DNA from: Bacillus litorisediminis | GTDB lineage: Bacteria > Bacillota > Bacilli > Bacillales > JC228 | Assembly (NCBI RefSeq): GCF_022808645.1 | Contig: NZ_JAKZKT010000002.1 | Span: 101,478-165,477 of the forward strand | Length of the DNA: 64,000 bases | Reading direction: 5' to 3' | In this document: in pieces, positions 1 through 9,537 of the stretch | Layout: every line of letters starts with the position of its first letter | Numbering within the stretch: position 1 is the first letter of the stretch | The notes under the pieces: generated by a model | Database searches by the model: none | Told to the model about the DNA's origin: nothing | Seen by the model: the letters and a program-made list of their open reading frames with translations, nothing else | Made by a program: the position numbers and the translations under genes

Positions 1-49
1 TTATTTTTATAAAAATCGGTATGTGCTGTTAAATTCAAAATAGGGACTG

Positions 50-1306
50 ATGAATGTGCTTAAAGGAGAAATCTTAGCGGTCGGCACCGAGCTATTGTTA
101 GGGCAAATCGTCAATACAAATGCTCAATTTATCTCAAAAAAATGTGCGGAAATGGGGATATCCGTTTATTATCATAGTGTGGTCGGTGACAATCCAAACC
201 GCCTGGAACAGGCTCTAAAAGTAGCGATGGAACGCTCTAACCTGATTATTTTAACGGGAGGCTTAGGTCCCACAAAGGACGATTTAACAAAAGAAACGGT
301 TGCTTCTGTATTGGGGCGTTCCCTTGTAATGGATGAACAGGCACTTCGATATATTGAAAATTATTTTTCAAGAAACGGCCGAACCATGACAGAGAATAAC
401 AAAAAGCAGGCACTTGTGTTGGAAGGCAGCCACGTATTTCCCAATGATACCGGAATGGCGCCAGGGATGCTGGTAAGCGAAAACGGTGTCCATGTGATAT
501 TGCTTCCCGGCCCTCCAAAAGAAATGGAACCAATGTTCACAAACTATGTTCAATCAGCCTTGCTGCAAATCGCAGGCAAGGCAATGATGATCCACTCGAG
601 GGTGCTGCGTTTTTTTGGAATTGGAGAAGCCCAGCTTGAAACAGTATTGGAAGATTTAATCGACAGGCAAACGAATCCAACCATCGCACCTTTAGCTTCT
701 GACGGTGAAGTAACTTTAAGACTGACAGCCTTTGCAGATACGAGGGAAATAGCAATCCCGATGCTCGATGAAGTTGAAAAAGAAATTCAAAGTCGGGTAG
801 GTTCCTATTTTTATGGATATGATGATACGAATTTATTTTTAGAGTTAAAGAAAACTTTAGAGGCAAAAGGACTCACTCTCGCTTGTGCGGAAAGCCTGAC
901 AGGCGGACTTTTTCAAGGAGAGTATTGTCAAATGCCTGGTGCAAGCAAAACCTTTGTTGGCGGCATAGTTTCCTATACAAATGAAGTGAAAGAAAAGCTT
1001 TTGGGAGTCAGTCCTGAAACACTACGGGTTCATGGAGCTGTCAGCGAGCAGTGTGCAATTGAAATGGCAGCTGGCGTATTGAAGGCGACAGGCAGTGATG
1101 TCGGATTAAGCTTCACCGGTGTAGCAGGCCCAGATCTGCAAGAAGGAAAAGTACCTGGCACCGTCTTTATCGGAATGGCAAGCAAGGACGGAAGCACAGA
1201 TTGTGTAAAATTAAGTTTGACTGGACACCGGAATATTATTCGCATCAGAGCCTGTAAACACGGGGCTCACCAGCTTCGGACATGGTTAAATCAAGAATTG
1301 GTATGA
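50..1306 (+). CDS. cinA: CinA, competence/damage-inducible protein (NMN deamidase family)
   Basis: The 418-residue product has the two-domain architecture of CinA. An N-terminal MoCF/MoaB-like domain begins with the AVGTELLLG motif and carries [10 protein letters not shown] at about residues 69-78. A C-terminal PncC-like nicotinamide-nucleotide amidohydrolase domain starts near residue 270 with the CAESLTGG motif. Family knowledge links the C-terminal domain to deamidation of NMN in pyridine nucleotide recycling, and the gene is co-regulated with recA during competence in B. subtilis. Length matches the B. subtilis protein (about 416 residues). The ATG at 50 is the first one that preserves the conserved N-terminus; the ribosome site before it is weak. 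The stop codon lies inside a terminator stem, so recA immediately downstream has its own promoter. Confidence 0.95.
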   Translation: MNVLKGEILAVGTELLLGQIVNTNAQFISKKCAEMGISVYYHSVVGDNPNRLEQALKVAMERSNLIILTGGLGPTKDDLTKETVASVLGRSLVMDEQALRYIENYFSRNGRTMTENNKKQALVLEGSHVFPNDTGMAPGMLVSENGVHVILLPGPPKEMEPMFTNYVQSALLQIAGKAMMIHSRVLRFFGIGEAQLETVLEDLIDRQTNPTIAPLASDGEVTLRLTAFADTREIAIPMLDEVEKEIQSRVGSYFYGYDDTNLFLELKKTLEAKGLTLACAESLTGGLFQGEYCQMPGASKTFVGGIVSYTNEVKEKLLGVSPETLRVHGAVSEQCAIEMAAGVLKATGSDVGLSFTGVAGPDLQEGKVPGTVFIGMASKDGSTDCVKLSLTGHRNIIRIRACKHGAHQLRTWLNQELV

Positions 1307-1331
1307 TGACAATCATACCGTTTTTTTTTTT
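1299..1331 (+). terminator. Intrinsic terminator of cinA
   Basis: A perfect 8-bp stem (GGTATGAT / ATCATACC, 1300-1307 with 1312-1319) with a 4-nt loop is followed by a run of T. It overlaps the cinA stop codon. Confidence 0.9.
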
Positions 1332-1480
1332 ATTAAAAGGTTTTTTAAGCTGTTTTTTAAAATTTTATGGACTGGGCAATTATTACTGCTGGTTTTTTAT
1401 TAAATTTTAATGGTTTTTATCATATTTTCTTTATCTATGTAAGGTAAAGAAACGGTATATTAGTGTTTTCACAGAGGAAT

Positions 1481-1568
1481 CGCGCAAAATCACGAAAATA
1501 CGTGCAACAATTCAAAAATGCGCGCAACTTTTAAGAAATACGCGCGAAAACAAGGTCCAATCGCGCAA
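1481..1568. repeat. Intergenic 20-bp periodic array A (CGCGCAA family)
   Basis: The heptamer CGCGCAA or a one-base variant occurs at 1481, 1501, 1521, 1541 and 1562, giving steps of 20, 20, 20 and 21 bp. The DNA between the cores is AT-rich and not conserved. The array sits between the cinA terminator and the recA promoter. No open reading frame or strong hairpin explains it. A related array lies at 30350-30480. Confidence 0.75.
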
Positions 1569-1731
1569 CTGTAAAATTATGGTTAACTAAATGATTAGTT
1601 GCACGAAGTTTTTATAAAAATATTTTCAGATTTTTAATTGAAACAATTTTTTAGATCATTTTTCTGATAGATTTTTCTATCTTCAACAGGTGAAAAGTTG
1701 TTTTTACAAGAAAAAATCCTTCAAAAAAGTA

Positions 1732-1745
1732 CGAATAAATGTTCG
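1732..1745. promoter_or_regulatory. LexA (SOS) box upstream of recA
   Basis: CGAATAAATGTTCG matches the Bacillus LexA site CGAAC-N4-GTTCG with one mismatch. It lies directly upstream of the -35 element of the recA promoter, as expected for SOS control of recA. Confidence 0.85.
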
Positions 1746-1754
1746 ATTTTTTGC

Positions 1755-1783
1755 TTGGCAAATTATATGAAAACAGGTATAGT
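1755..1783 (+). promoter_or_regulatory. SigA-type promoter of recA
   Basis: TTGGCA (1755-1760) and TATAGT (1778-1783) are separated by 17 bp. The pair lies about 30 bp before the recA start codon and just after the LexA box. Confidence 0.7.
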
Positions 1784-1815
1784 AGTAATTAGATTGAATG
1801 ATTGGAGGAAGTAGA

Positions 1816-3154
1816 GTGAACGATCGTCAAGCAGCCTTAGAAATGGCTTTAAAACAAATAGAAAAGCAATTTGGAAAAGGCTCTATTATGAAATTAGGAG
1901 AGCAAACGGACAGAAAAATCTCAACCGTTCCAAGTGGATCGCTAGCATTAGATGTAGCATTAGGGGTAGGTGGATATCCCCGCGGCCGGATTATAGAAAT
2001 TTACGGACCTGAAAGCTCAGGTAAAACAACCGTAGCGTTGCATGCAATTGCAGAAGTCCAAGCAACCGGCGGTCAAGCTGCATTTATTGATGCCGAGCAT
2101 GCCCTAGACCCGGTTTATGCTCAAAAGCTCGGAGTTAATATCGACGAGTTGCTTCTTTCTCAGCCTGATACAGGTGAACAAGCTCTTGAGATTGCTGAAG
2201 CGTTAGTCCGAAGCGGTGCCGTTGATATTATCGTTATTGACTCAGTTGCTGCATTGGTTCCTAAAGCTGAGATCGAAGGCGAGATGGGTGATGCACACGT
2301 TGGGTTACAAGCCCGACTCATGTCTCAAGCCCTTCGTAAATTGTCCGGTGCGATTAACAAGTCTAAAACCATTGCAATCTTTATTAACCAAATTCGTGAG
2401 AAGGTTGGGGTTATGTTTGGAAATCAATTCACTCTGGGTTTCCCTTGCTAGTGATAGCATGTTAAAAAACCTTGTGAACCCGATTGCCTAGGGGTGTGCA
2501 AAGTGAATCTTACACTTTGTGCTAACGGTGAAGCCCTCTAAGTTTTATAGGGTAATACCGTGCCAAGCCATACGAATTGTATGGAAGGTCTAGAGACTAC
2601 CGAAAGAGATAGTTTTGTATCATCGAGTAGGGTACAGCAGAGGATAGGCTGCTGCTGGAAGTGCAAGGCTCTCCAGTTATGGAGATGAAGATATAGTCCA
2701 CGCTATAGAGATAGTAAATCTATAGATTGAGCCAGAAACAACCCCAGGCGGAAGAGCCCTTAAATTCTACTCTTCTGTCCGTTTAGAAGTGCGCCGTGCC
2801 GAACAATTAAAGCAAGGCAATGATATTGTCGGTAACAAAACCAAAATTAAAGTGGTTAAAAATAAAGTGGCTCCGCCTTTCCGTTCAGCTGACGTCGATA
2901 TTATGTATGGAGAAGGAATCTCTAAAGAGGGCGAAATCATTGATATCGCTTCCGAACTCGATATTGTTCAAAAGAGCGGTTCATGGTATTCCTATAATGA
3001 TGATCGTCTTGGACAAGGCCGTGAAAATGCAAAACAATTTTTGAAGGAAAATCCTGAGCTTCGTCATGAAATCCAGCAAAAGATCCGTGAACATTATGGA
3101 TTGGATTCAAATCAGGCTCCTGATGAAGAAGGACAAGAACAATTCGAATTTTAA
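1816..3154 (+). CDS. recA: RecA recombinase, gene interrupted by a group I intron
   Basis: RecA forms filaments on single-stranded DNA, drives homologous strand exchange and triggers LexA self-cleavage. The gene is split. Exon 1 is 1816-2424 (203 codons, Walker [10 protein letters not shown] near residue 64) and ends with the codons for VGVMFGN. Exon 2 is 2732-3154 (140 codons plus stop) and resumes exactly at PETTPGG. Joining the exons gives 343 residues that align without a gap to B. subtilis RecA (about 348). The start is GTG at 1816, with GGAGG at 1803-1807; an ATG at 1798 lies before that ribosome site and is not used. Without splicing, translation enters the intron and stops at 2451, losing the second DNA-binding loop and the C-terminal domain. 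Splicing is therefore essential for function. Confidence 0.95.
2425..2731 (+). ncRNA. Group I self-splicing intron in recA, no homing endonuclease
   Basis: This 307-nt insert has no open reading frame of useful size. The 5' exon end GGAAAT pairs with the internal guide GTTTCC (within 2438-2444), giving a P1 helix with the obligatory U-G pair at the splice site. The intron ends in G (2731), the usual terminal guanosine. AGAGACTA at 2592-2599 and GATATAGTCC near 2690-2699 resemble the P7 strands of the catalytic core. Group I introns in recA are known in the Bacillus cereus group (B. anthracis), so the class has precedent. The lack of an endonuclease gene suggests the intron is fixed or depends on an outside helper for movement. 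Confidence 0.93.
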
Positions 3155-3167
3155 TTCGGAGTTTAAA

Positions 3168-3197
3168 ACGCAAGGATTCGTCCTTGTGTTTTTTTGC
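3168..3197 (+). terminator. Intrinsic terminator of recA
   Basis: The stem ACGCAAGGA / TCCTTGTGT (3168-3176 with 3181-3189, TTCG loop) is followed by a T-run, just after the recA stop. Confidence 0.9.
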
Positions 3198-3278
3198 AAT
3201 GTTATATAAAACAAAGGGTGTCAATAGTAGAATAGTCTGAAAAATCGGTCGATTTATATATAGGTCTTAAGGGATAGC

Positions 3279-3307
3279 TTGACATCAATCTACCGCAGAT
3301 TTACAAT
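3279..3307 (+). promoter_or_regulatory. SigA-type promoter of rny
   Basis: A consensus TTGACA (3279-3284), a 17-bp spacer and TACAAT (3302-3307) precede rny by about 180 bp. The implied 5' leader (about 3314-3488) contains small inverted repeats, such as TACATG-CCGA-CATGTA near 3436-3451, but no recognisable riboswitch. B. subtilis has pbpX between recA and rny; it is absent here. Confidence 0.65.
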
Positions 3308-3491
3308 AAATATGTATATTTTTCAACTTTTTTCGTTAGGTCACCGATTGGGATCATACGAATAAAATTATTAGGGGCTTACTATTTCCATAAATATAAG
3401 CCTAACTCTGAAAAATGTAAGAAACTTTGAAAGTGTACATGCCGACATGTATGAAATTTGAAACAAGTTCATAGCAAGGGGAGGTGAAGTG

Positions 3492-5051
3492 ATGGATGCC
3501 ATAACAATCATCTCCATTTTGCTTGGCCTTTTCGTTGGTAGTGTTGTTGGCTACTTTTTACGCAAAAACATTTATGAAGCGAGAGTTACTGGAGCAAAGA
3601 ATGCGGCGGTCCAAATTCTTGAAGATGCCAAACGTGAAGCTGAAGCTATTAAAAAGGAATCTTTGCTAGAGGCAAAAGATGAAATTCATAAGCTTAGAAC
3701 GGATGCAGAACGAGAAATTCGTGAGCGTAGAAGTGAGCTACAGAAACAAGAGAATCGTTTGCTCCATAAGGAAGAGAATCTAGATCGAAAAGATGAGACG
3801 TTGGATAAACGTGAAGCATTATTAGAAAAGAAGGAGGATTCTCTTAATCAAAGACAACAGCATATTGAAGAGATGGAGAGCAAAGTGGATGAGATGGTGC
3901 GTAAAGGACAAGCAGAGCTCGAGCGAATCTCTAACATTTCGAAAGAGGAAGCGAGAGCTATCATTCTAGAACGCATTGAAGCCGAACTTGCTCACGATAT
4001 TGCTTTCATGGTTAAAGAAAGCGAAACAAGAGCGAAAGAAGAGTCCGATAAAAAGGCGAAAGAAATTCTTTCACTGGCTTTACAGCGTTGCGCAGCTGAC
4101 CACGTTGCTGAAACGACCGTATCAGTCGTAAATCTGCCGAATGATGAAATGAAAGGTCGGATCATTGGTCGTGAGGGTCGAAATATCCGAACTTTGGAAA
4201 CACTTACAGGAATTGATCTTATCATCGATGATACACCAGAGGCGGTTATTTTATCCGGATTTGACCCAATTCGGCGTGAAACAGCGCGAATTGCACTAGA
4301 AAAGCTTGTTCAAGATGGACGTATACATCCAGCACGGATTGAAGAAATGGTAGACAAGGCGAGACGGGAAGTTGATGAGCACATTCGTGAAATTGGTGAA
4401 CAGACAACGTTCGAGGTTGGTGTCCACGGGCTCCATCCAGATCTTATGAAGATCTTGGGACGACTTAAGTTCCGTACGTCTTACGGACAAAACGTCCTTA
4501 AGCATTCGATCGAAGTTGCGAATCTGGCAGGTTTATTAGCAGCCGAACTAGGCGAGGATGTCACTCTAGCGAAGAGAGCCGGATTACTGCATGATATAGG
4601 GAAAGCAGTTGACCACGAGGTGGAAGGAAGCCACGTTGAAATTGGGGTAGAACTTACAACGAAGTATAAAGAACACCCGGTTGTCATTAACAGTGTTGCT
4701 TCTCACCACGGAGATACTGAACCTACATCTATCATTGCCGTATTGGTGGCCGCAGCCGATGCATTAAGTGCTGCCAGACCAGGAGCTAGAAGTGAAACGC
4801 TTGAAAATTACATTAAGCGACTTGAAAAACTGGAAGAAATTCCTGAATCGTTTGATGGGGTTGAAAAAGCGTTCGCCATCCAAGCCGGCCGTGAAATTAG
4901 AATCATGGTCAAACCAGATCAAATCGATGATCTCAGTGCTCACCGCTTAGCACGTGATATTCGGAAACGGATTGAGGATGAACTGGATTATCCAGGTCAT
5001 ATCAAAGTTACCGTTATACGTGAAACCAGAGCCGTTGAATACGCAAAATAA
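3492..5051 (+). CDS. rny: Ribonuclease Y
   Basis: RNase Y is the membrane-anchored endoribonuclease that starts bulk mRNA decay in Bacillus. The product (519 residues from the ATG, 520 if the adjacent GTG at 3489 is used) has an N-terminal membrane segment (about residues 3-22), then a long charged coiled coil to about residue 200. A KH domain follows ([14 protein letters not shown] near 225), then an HD phosphohydrolase domain with HDIGKA near 367. The sequence is almost identical to B. subtilis Rny in the second half. GGGGAGGTGA directly upstream serves as ribosome site. RicA (YmcA), a specificity factor for RNase Y, is encoded 7.5 kb downstream. Confidence 0.97.
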   Translation: MDAITIISILLGLFVGSVVGYFLRKNIYEARVTGAKNAAVQILEDAKREAEAIKKESLLEAKDEIHKLRTDAEREIRERRSELQKQENRLLHKEENLDRKDETLDKREALLEKKEDSLNQRQQHIEEMESKVDEMVRKGQAELERISNISKEEARAIILERIEAELAHDIAFMVKESETRAKEESDKKAKEILSLALQRCAADHVAETTVSVVNLPNDEMKGRIIGREGRNIRTLETLTGIDLIIDDTPEAVILSGFDPIRRETARIALEKLVQDGRIHPARIEEMVDKARREVDEHIREIGEQTTFEVGVHGLHPDLMKILGRLKFRTSYGQNVLKHSIEVANLAGLLAAELGEDVTLAKRAGLLHDIGKAVDHEVEGSHVEIGVELTTKYKEHPVVINSVASHHGDTEPTSIIAVLVAAADALSAARPGARSETLENYIKRLEKLEEIPESFDGVEKAFAIQAGREIRIMVKPDQIDDLSAHRLARDIRKRIEDELDYPGHIKVTVIRETRAVEYAK

Positions 5052-5080
5052 AAGAGCTGACTTGTTTCAGCTCTTTTTTA
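5050..5080 (+). terminator. Intrinsic terminator of rny
   Basis: The stem AAAGAGCTGA / TCAGCTCTTT with a short loop is followed by a T-run immediately after the rny stop codon. Confidence 0.9.
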
Positions 5081-5161
5081 TTGCATGAAAAGCTTGCATA
5101 AAATTCCATTGATTTGTGGTAGAATGGAATAGACAATATTCACGCTAGAAAGGAAATACCT

Positions 5162-5959
5162 ATGCGGATTTTATTCATCGGGGATGTGGTAAGCTCTCTC
5201 GGCCGGGACATGGTCAAAGAATTTCTCCCCAAATTAAAGAATCAATACCAGCCAAATTTTACGATTATTAATGGTGAGAATTCGGCTGGAGGTAAAGGAA
5301 TTACTTCAAAAATTTATAATCAATTTCTCGAGTGGGGCGCACAAGCGGTTACGCTCGGAAACCATACATGGGATAACAAGGAAATTTTTGATTTTATTGA
5401 TGATGCTAAAAGAATGGTAAGGCCCGCTAATTTCCCAGAAGGTTCTCCTGGAGAGGGTTTGCGAATTATTGAGCATCAAGGCAAAAAGGTAGCAGTCATC
5501 AGCATTCAAGGTCGTACTTTTATGCCGGCTATTGACGATCCATTTCGAACCGCAGAGAAGTTAGTGGAAAAGGCGCGTGAAGCCACACCATATATTTTTG
5601 TAGATTTCCATGCAGAGGCATCCAGTGAGAAGCTCGCAATGGGCTGGTATCTCGATGGAAAGGTTTCTGCAGTTGTTGGGACTCACACTCATATTCAAAC
5701 AGCAGACGAAAGGATTTTACCGAAAGGGACGGCTTATTTGACAGACGTCGGAATGACAGGACCCTATGACGAAATCATTGGAGTTGAAAAAGAAGCTGTA
5801 CTCCGCAGGTTTTTAACAGCGATGCCGGTTCGTTTTGAGGTTCCGAAATCAGGGCGGACTCAGCTCAGTGCTGTTGTGATTGATCTTGATGATCAAACCG
5901 GATTAGGCAAGAAAATGGAGCGGATTCTGATTAATGATGATCACCCATATTTTAATTAG
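5162..5959 (+). CDS. ymdB: YmdB, metallophosphoesterase (cyclic-nucleotide phosphodiesterase)
   Basis: The 265-residue protein belongs to the YmdB family of dinuclear metal phosphodiesterases, which hydrolyse 2',3'-cyclic nucleotides. In B. subtilis the family affects the switch between motility and biofilm. Visible motifs are the N-terminal metal ligand motif IGDVV, NGENSAGG near residue 39, GNHTWDN near 66, and GTHTHIQTAD near 173. The full length matches the family (about 264). AGAAAGGAAATACCT precedes the ATG at 5162. It follows rny after a terminator and has its own terminator, so it is probably monocistronic. Confidence 0.95.
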   Translation: MRILFIGDVVSSLGRDMVKEFLPKLKNQYQPNFTIINGENSAGGKGITSKIYNQFLEWGAQAVTLGNHTWDNKEIFDFIDDAKRMVRPANFPEGSPGEGLRIIEHQGKKVAVISIQGRTFMPAIDDPFRTAEKLVEKAREATPYIFVDFHAEASSEKLAMGWYLDGKVSAVVGTHTHIQTADERILPKGTAYLTDVGMTGPYDEIIGVEKEAVLRRFLTAMPVRFEVPKSGRTQLSAVVIDLDDQTGLGKKMERILINDDHPYFN

Positions 5960-5985
5960 AATTCATGTGCCAATTGCAACAAAAT

Positions 5986-6014
5986 AAGGGACCAATTGTG
6001 GTCTCTTTTTTATT
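5986..6014 (+). terminator. Intrinsic terminator of ymdB
   Basis: GGGACCA / TGGTCTC with an ATTG loop is followed by six T. It lies about 30 bp after the ymdB stop. Confidence 0.85.
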
Positions 6015-6265
6015 GCAAGAATATAAATAACCTGTTATTTAAAGAAAAAGTTTTAAATGATTATAGTGAAGGTTTCTCTGTTAATGATGCTGCAAGAATG
6101 ATATACACCCAAAAAGAAGCAGGACAAGTAATGATAAATATGAGCCGGACGACAAGAGATGAAATGCCAAAAAACTCTGCTATTCCTCCGCACACCCCAA
6201 ATAAGGACTTATCTTTGGATGATTTCATCAGTTTTCTCACTTCTAATCCCTCCCAAAAATTTCAA
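6015..6265. other. Spacer with no convincing gene
   Basis: This stretch between the ymdB terminator and the convergent hydrolase gene is open in one plus-strand frame, but that frame starts inside the terminator stem, has no ribosome site and runs antisense into the hydrolase gene. It may be a remnant; no family was recognised. Confidence 0.4.
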
Positions 6266-7045
6266 CTATATAAATTGTATCAACAGCTGGTTAAATTTGT
6301 CACGTTCTTCCCAGAATGGCCCATGTCCGCTAAATTGAAAGGGAACTAGCTGGGAGTTTCTAATTTTTTGATTTAGTTCTTGAGCTTGCGAAAATGGAAT
6401 CACTTTGTCATGAATACCGTGAACAATTAGAGTAGGAGTTACTATTTTTGGAAGATCTTCATGCAGCGTCTCATCTCTCAGTAATACAATGACTGCGGCA
6501 GTAGACCAACTTGCTGCCTCCAATCCCATTTGAATAAACCAGTCGGAGAATGGTCTCGTTATATACTGAAAGAAAAAGGTATCTGTTACTCCTTGCATCA
6601 TCTTAGGGCGGTCATTTAAGGTCTCGTTAAGAAGTCTATTTGCCGTTTCGGCTGTAAAGCCAATCGGAGCTGCAGCGTCAATCAGGACAAGCTTCGATAC
6701 TCCATAACCGTTATGCCGGGACATATAGCGAATGGCGATCGCACCGCCCGTAGAATGGCCAACGAGCGAAAAATCGTCTAATTGAAGGGTTCGGACAACT
6801 GTGAAGATATCATCGGCCAGTCTGTTAAAATTATAGCCATTCATCGGTTTATCTGAATGGCCAAAACCTCTCCAGTCAATACCAATACAGCGATAACCCA
6901 TTGATGGAAGAATAGTAAACTGATATTCAAACTGTTTATGGTTCAGCGGCCAACCATGAACAAACACAATAGTCTTGCTGCCGCCTGGGTTCAAATCCTC
7001 AACATATAAGTTAACATCTGGCTCAACGGTAACATAGTATCCCAT
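6266..7045 (-). CDS. Alpha/beta-fold hydrolase
   Basis: The 259-residue protein has the order of motifs typical of the alpha/beta hydrolase superfamily (esterase, haloperoxidase or epoxide hydrolase type). These are an oxyanion-hole HGWPLN near residue 30, the nucleophile elbow GHSTGG near residue 96 (Ser), an acid strand ending in HGIHDKVIP, and the catalytic His in SGHGPFWEE near the C-terminus. There is no signal peptide, so it is cytoplasmic. A strong GGAGGAATCAGC ribosome site precedes the ATG at 7045. The gene stands alone, convergent with ymdB and divergent from spoVS. The substrate cannot be deduced. Confidence 0.85.
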   Translation of the reverse strand: MGYYVTVEPDVNLYVEDLNPGGSKTIVFVHGWPLNHKQFEYQFTILPSMGYRCIGIDWRGFGHSDKPMNGYNFNRLADDIFTVVRTLQLDDFSLVGHSTGGAIAIRYMSRHNGYGVSKLVLIDAAAPIGFTAETANRLLNETLNDRPKMMQGVTDTFFFQYITRPFSDWFIQMGLEAASWSTAAVIVLLRDETLHEDLPKIVTPTLIVHGIHDKVIPFSQAQELNQKIRNSQLVPFQFSGHGPFWEERDKFNQLLIQFI

Positions 7046-7273
7046 GCTGATTCCTCCGTATCGAAATTGGTTTCAACTTAAGATATTCATTTTGCTAAAC
7101 ATAGATGTGTAAGATCCCAGGCGGGACAAAAATTTACAGGTCTTATTAAAAATGTTGTCCAAGCTGGCATATGCGGGTTATTGGGTGAATATAGTAGCAA
7201 TGAAATGATTTATAGGCATCCATATAGAAAAACTCGGGCAATGTTCACGGAAAATACAAGGAGGCATAAGGTA

Positions 7274-7534
7274 ATGGAAATATTAAAAGTTTCAGCTAAA
7301 TCAAACCCAAATTCTGTAGCTGGTGCACTTGCAGGTGTTTTGAGAGAAAGAGGAGCAGCGGAAATTCAAGCAATTGGTGCTGGGGCCTTAAATCAGGCAG
7401 TTAAAGCGGTAGCCATTGCAAGAGGTTTCGTAGCTCCAAGCGGAGTAGACTTAATTTGTGTTCCCGCTTTTACAGATATTCAAATTGATGGCGAAGAACG
7501 AACAGCCATTAAACTAATTGTAGAACCTCGTTAA
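7274..7534 (+). CDS. spoVS: Stage V sporulation protein S
   Basis: SpoVS is a small, very conserved Alba-like protein needed for normal progress of spore coat and core development. The 86-residue product starts MEILKVSAKSNPNSVAGAL and is essentially invariant among Bacillus. The ATG at 7274 follows AAGGAGG with 10-nt spacing. An upstream in-frame start at 7181 would add residues absent from the family and is rejected. The gene has its own terminator. Its place after ymdB is conserved; the hydrolase on the opposite strand is an addition. Confidence 0.97.
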   Translation: MEILKVSAKSNPNSVAGALAGVLRERGAAEIQAIGAGALNQAVKAVAIARGFVAPSGVDLICVPAFTDIQIDGEERTAIKLIVEPR

Positions 7535-7557
7535 ATAGTTTTAGGGGGCTCTGGGGG

Positions 7558-7591
7558 ACCTGTTTGCATATAATAAGCAAGCAGGTTTTTT
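7558..7591 (+). terminator. Intrinsic terminator of spoVS
   Basis: A 10-bp stem (7558-7567 with 7577-7586) is followed by a T-run. Confidence 0.85.
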
Positions 7592-7800
7592 ATGCATTTA
7601 CGATGTTCTTAAAGAAGTGAGTGATATTCTGGTTAGGTAAAACATGAAAAATTTGTCTTATAAAATATCAAAATATTTATAATATTGACGAATTTCAGTA
7701 TAATGGGATAGGAAGCATTTTCACACCACTGCACTTACTTTCGCTTTAGGAACGAATGAAAAAATCAACTTAACCGTTTCGTTTAAAGGAGTGTCTAATC

Positions 7801-9537
7801 ATGGTACAACAATTATCATGGAAAGTGGGCGGTCAGCAGGGGGAAGGGATTGAAAGTACAGGTGAAATATTCTCGATTGCCCTGAACCGCCAAGGCTATT
7901 ACTTATATGGGTACAGACACTTTTCATCCCGTATTAAAGGTGGCCATACGAACAATAAAATTCGGGTAAGCACAACCCCGGTTCGTACGATTGCAGATGA
8001 TTTAGACGTCTTAGTTGCTTTTGATCAGGAAACGATTGATTTAAACTATCATGAATTGCATGACCAAGGGGTTATTATTGCAGACGTGAAGTTTAATCCA
8101 GTTGCACCACCAGATTGCAAGGCCACGCTATATCCAGTCGCTTTTACTGAGATTGCTACTGAGCTTGGGACAGCTCTTATGAAAAACATGGTTGCAATTG
8201 GAGCAACCTGTGCCGTGTTAAATTTAGATACGCAAGTTTTTCTAAATGTAGTGAATGAGATTTTTGGCAGAAAAGGCGAGCAAGTGGTAGCCAAAAATAT
8301 GGAAGCGATTCAAAAGGGTTATGACGTCATGCATGAACAGCTAGGGAGCTCTAACGGCACTTTAAAATTGGATCCAGCTGATGGCAAGCAGCGGTTATTC
8401 ATGATCGGAAATGATGCGATTGCATTAGGGGCCATGACTGGCGGTGCCCGTTTTATGGCGGCATATCCGATAACACCGGCGTCGGAGATTATGGAATACT
8501 TGATTAAAAAGCTGCCAAAAGTAGGAGGAACCGTTATCCAAACTGAAGATGAAATGGCTGCCTGTACAATGGCGATTGGTTCAAATTATGGCGGGGTCCG
8601 AGCTTTTACTGCTTCAGCAGGACCCGGGCTGTCTCTAATGATGGAATCAATCGGTTTATCGGGAATTACGGAAACTCCATTGGTCATTGTTGATACACAG
8701 CGGGGCGGACCATCGACCGGACTCCCAACCAAACAGGAACAATCCGATCTCCTCGCGATGATTTACGGAAGCCATGGTGAAATTCCGAAGATCGTGATGG
8801 CACCGAGTACAGTGGAAGAGGCTTTCTACGATATCGCAGAAGCTTTTAATCTAGCAGAAGAATATCAGTGCCCGGTTATTTTTCTATCAGACTTGCAGCT
8901 CTCCTTAGGAAAGCAAACCGTTGAGCCGCTTTCTTTAGAAAAAATAGAGATTCGCCGCGGCAAGCTTGTGAATGAAGAGCTGCCAGAGCTTCAAAATAAA
9001 GGATATTTTAAAAGATACGAATTGACGGATGATGGAATTTCTCCACGTGTACTGCCTGGAACGAAAAATGGAATTTTCCACGTAACAGGAGTCGAGCACG
9101 ACGAGACGGGTAAACCATCTGAAGTTGCTGCAAATCGGAAGAAACAAATGGATAAACGGATGAAAAAATTAAAGAACGTCCGTTTCAAAGTACCAGTGTA
9201 TAAGGACACTCCACATGAAGAAGCGGATCTATTAATGATTGGCATTAACTCAACAAGAGGGGTTATTGAAGAGGCCAAGATACGCTTAGAGGCAGATGGA
9301 ATCAAAGTCAATCATGCCCATATTCGCCTGCTTCATCCATTTCCGGCGGAGGAAGTAGCGGAAGTAGTAAGCAAAGCGAAAAAAGTGGCAGTCGTTGAAC
9401 ATAACATCACAGGACAACTCGCTAATATTATCAAAATGAATGTGGGCGGAGCCGAAAAAATCCGCCAGATTAACAAATACGACGGAAATCCATTTCTGCC
9501 GCATGAAGTATATGAAGCATGTAAGGAGTTGTTATAA
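7801..9537 (+). CDS. korA: 2-oxoacid:ferredoxin oxidoreductase, alpha (fused gamma-alpha) subunit
   Basis: The 578-residue protein fuses the gamma domain (about residues 1-190, beginning VGGQQGEGIESTGEI) to the alpha domain (from about 195, with AAYPITPASEIMEYL and a DEMAA segment). Together with KorB it would oxidatively decarboxylate a 2-oxoacid, probably 2-oxoglutarate, to the acyl-CoA while reducing ferredoxin. AAAGGAG precedes the ATG at 7801. Its stop overlaps the korB start by one base (TAATG), which implies translational coupling. The pair occupies the slot between spoVS and miaB in several Bacillus genomes but not in B. subtilis 168. Substrate choice between pyruvate and 2-oxoglutarate is inferred from family naming only. 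Confidence 0.9.
   Translation: MVQQLSWKVGGQQGEGIESTGEIFSIALNRQGYYLYGYRHFSSRIKGGHTNNKIRVSTTPVRTIADDLDVLVAFDQETIDLNYHELHDQGVIIADVKFNPVAPPDCKATLYPVAFTEIATELGTALMKNMVAIGATCAVLNLDTQVFLNVVNEIFGRKGEQVVAKNMEAIQKGYDVMHEQLGSSNGTLKLDPADGKQRLFMIGNDAIALGAMTGGARFMAAYPITPASEIMEYLIKKLPKVGGTVIQTEDEMAACTMAIGSNYGGVRAFTASAGPGLSLMMESIGLSGITETPLVIVDTQRGGPSTGLPTKQEQSDLLAMIYGSHGEIPKIVMAPSTVEEAFYDIAEAFNLAEEYQCPVIFLSDLQLSLGKQTVEPLSLEKIEIRRGKLVNEELPELQNKGYFKRYELTDDGISPRVLPGTKNGIFHVTGVEHDETGKPSEVAANRKKQMDKRMKKLKNVRFKVPVYKDTPHEEADLLMIGINSTRGVIEEAKIRLEADGIKVNHAHIRLLHPFPAEEVAEVVSKAKKVAVVEHNITGQLANIIKMNVGGAEKIRQINKYDGNPFLPHEVYEACKELL

Noticed and set aside
1798..2451. A complete 217-residue truncated RecA
   Set aside because: The last residues are intron sequence and the start precedes the ribosome site; splicing restores the full protein.
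5996..6349. 117-codon plus-strand gene after ymdB
   Set aside because: It starts in the terminator stem, lacks a ribosome site and its end is antisense to the hydrolase gene.
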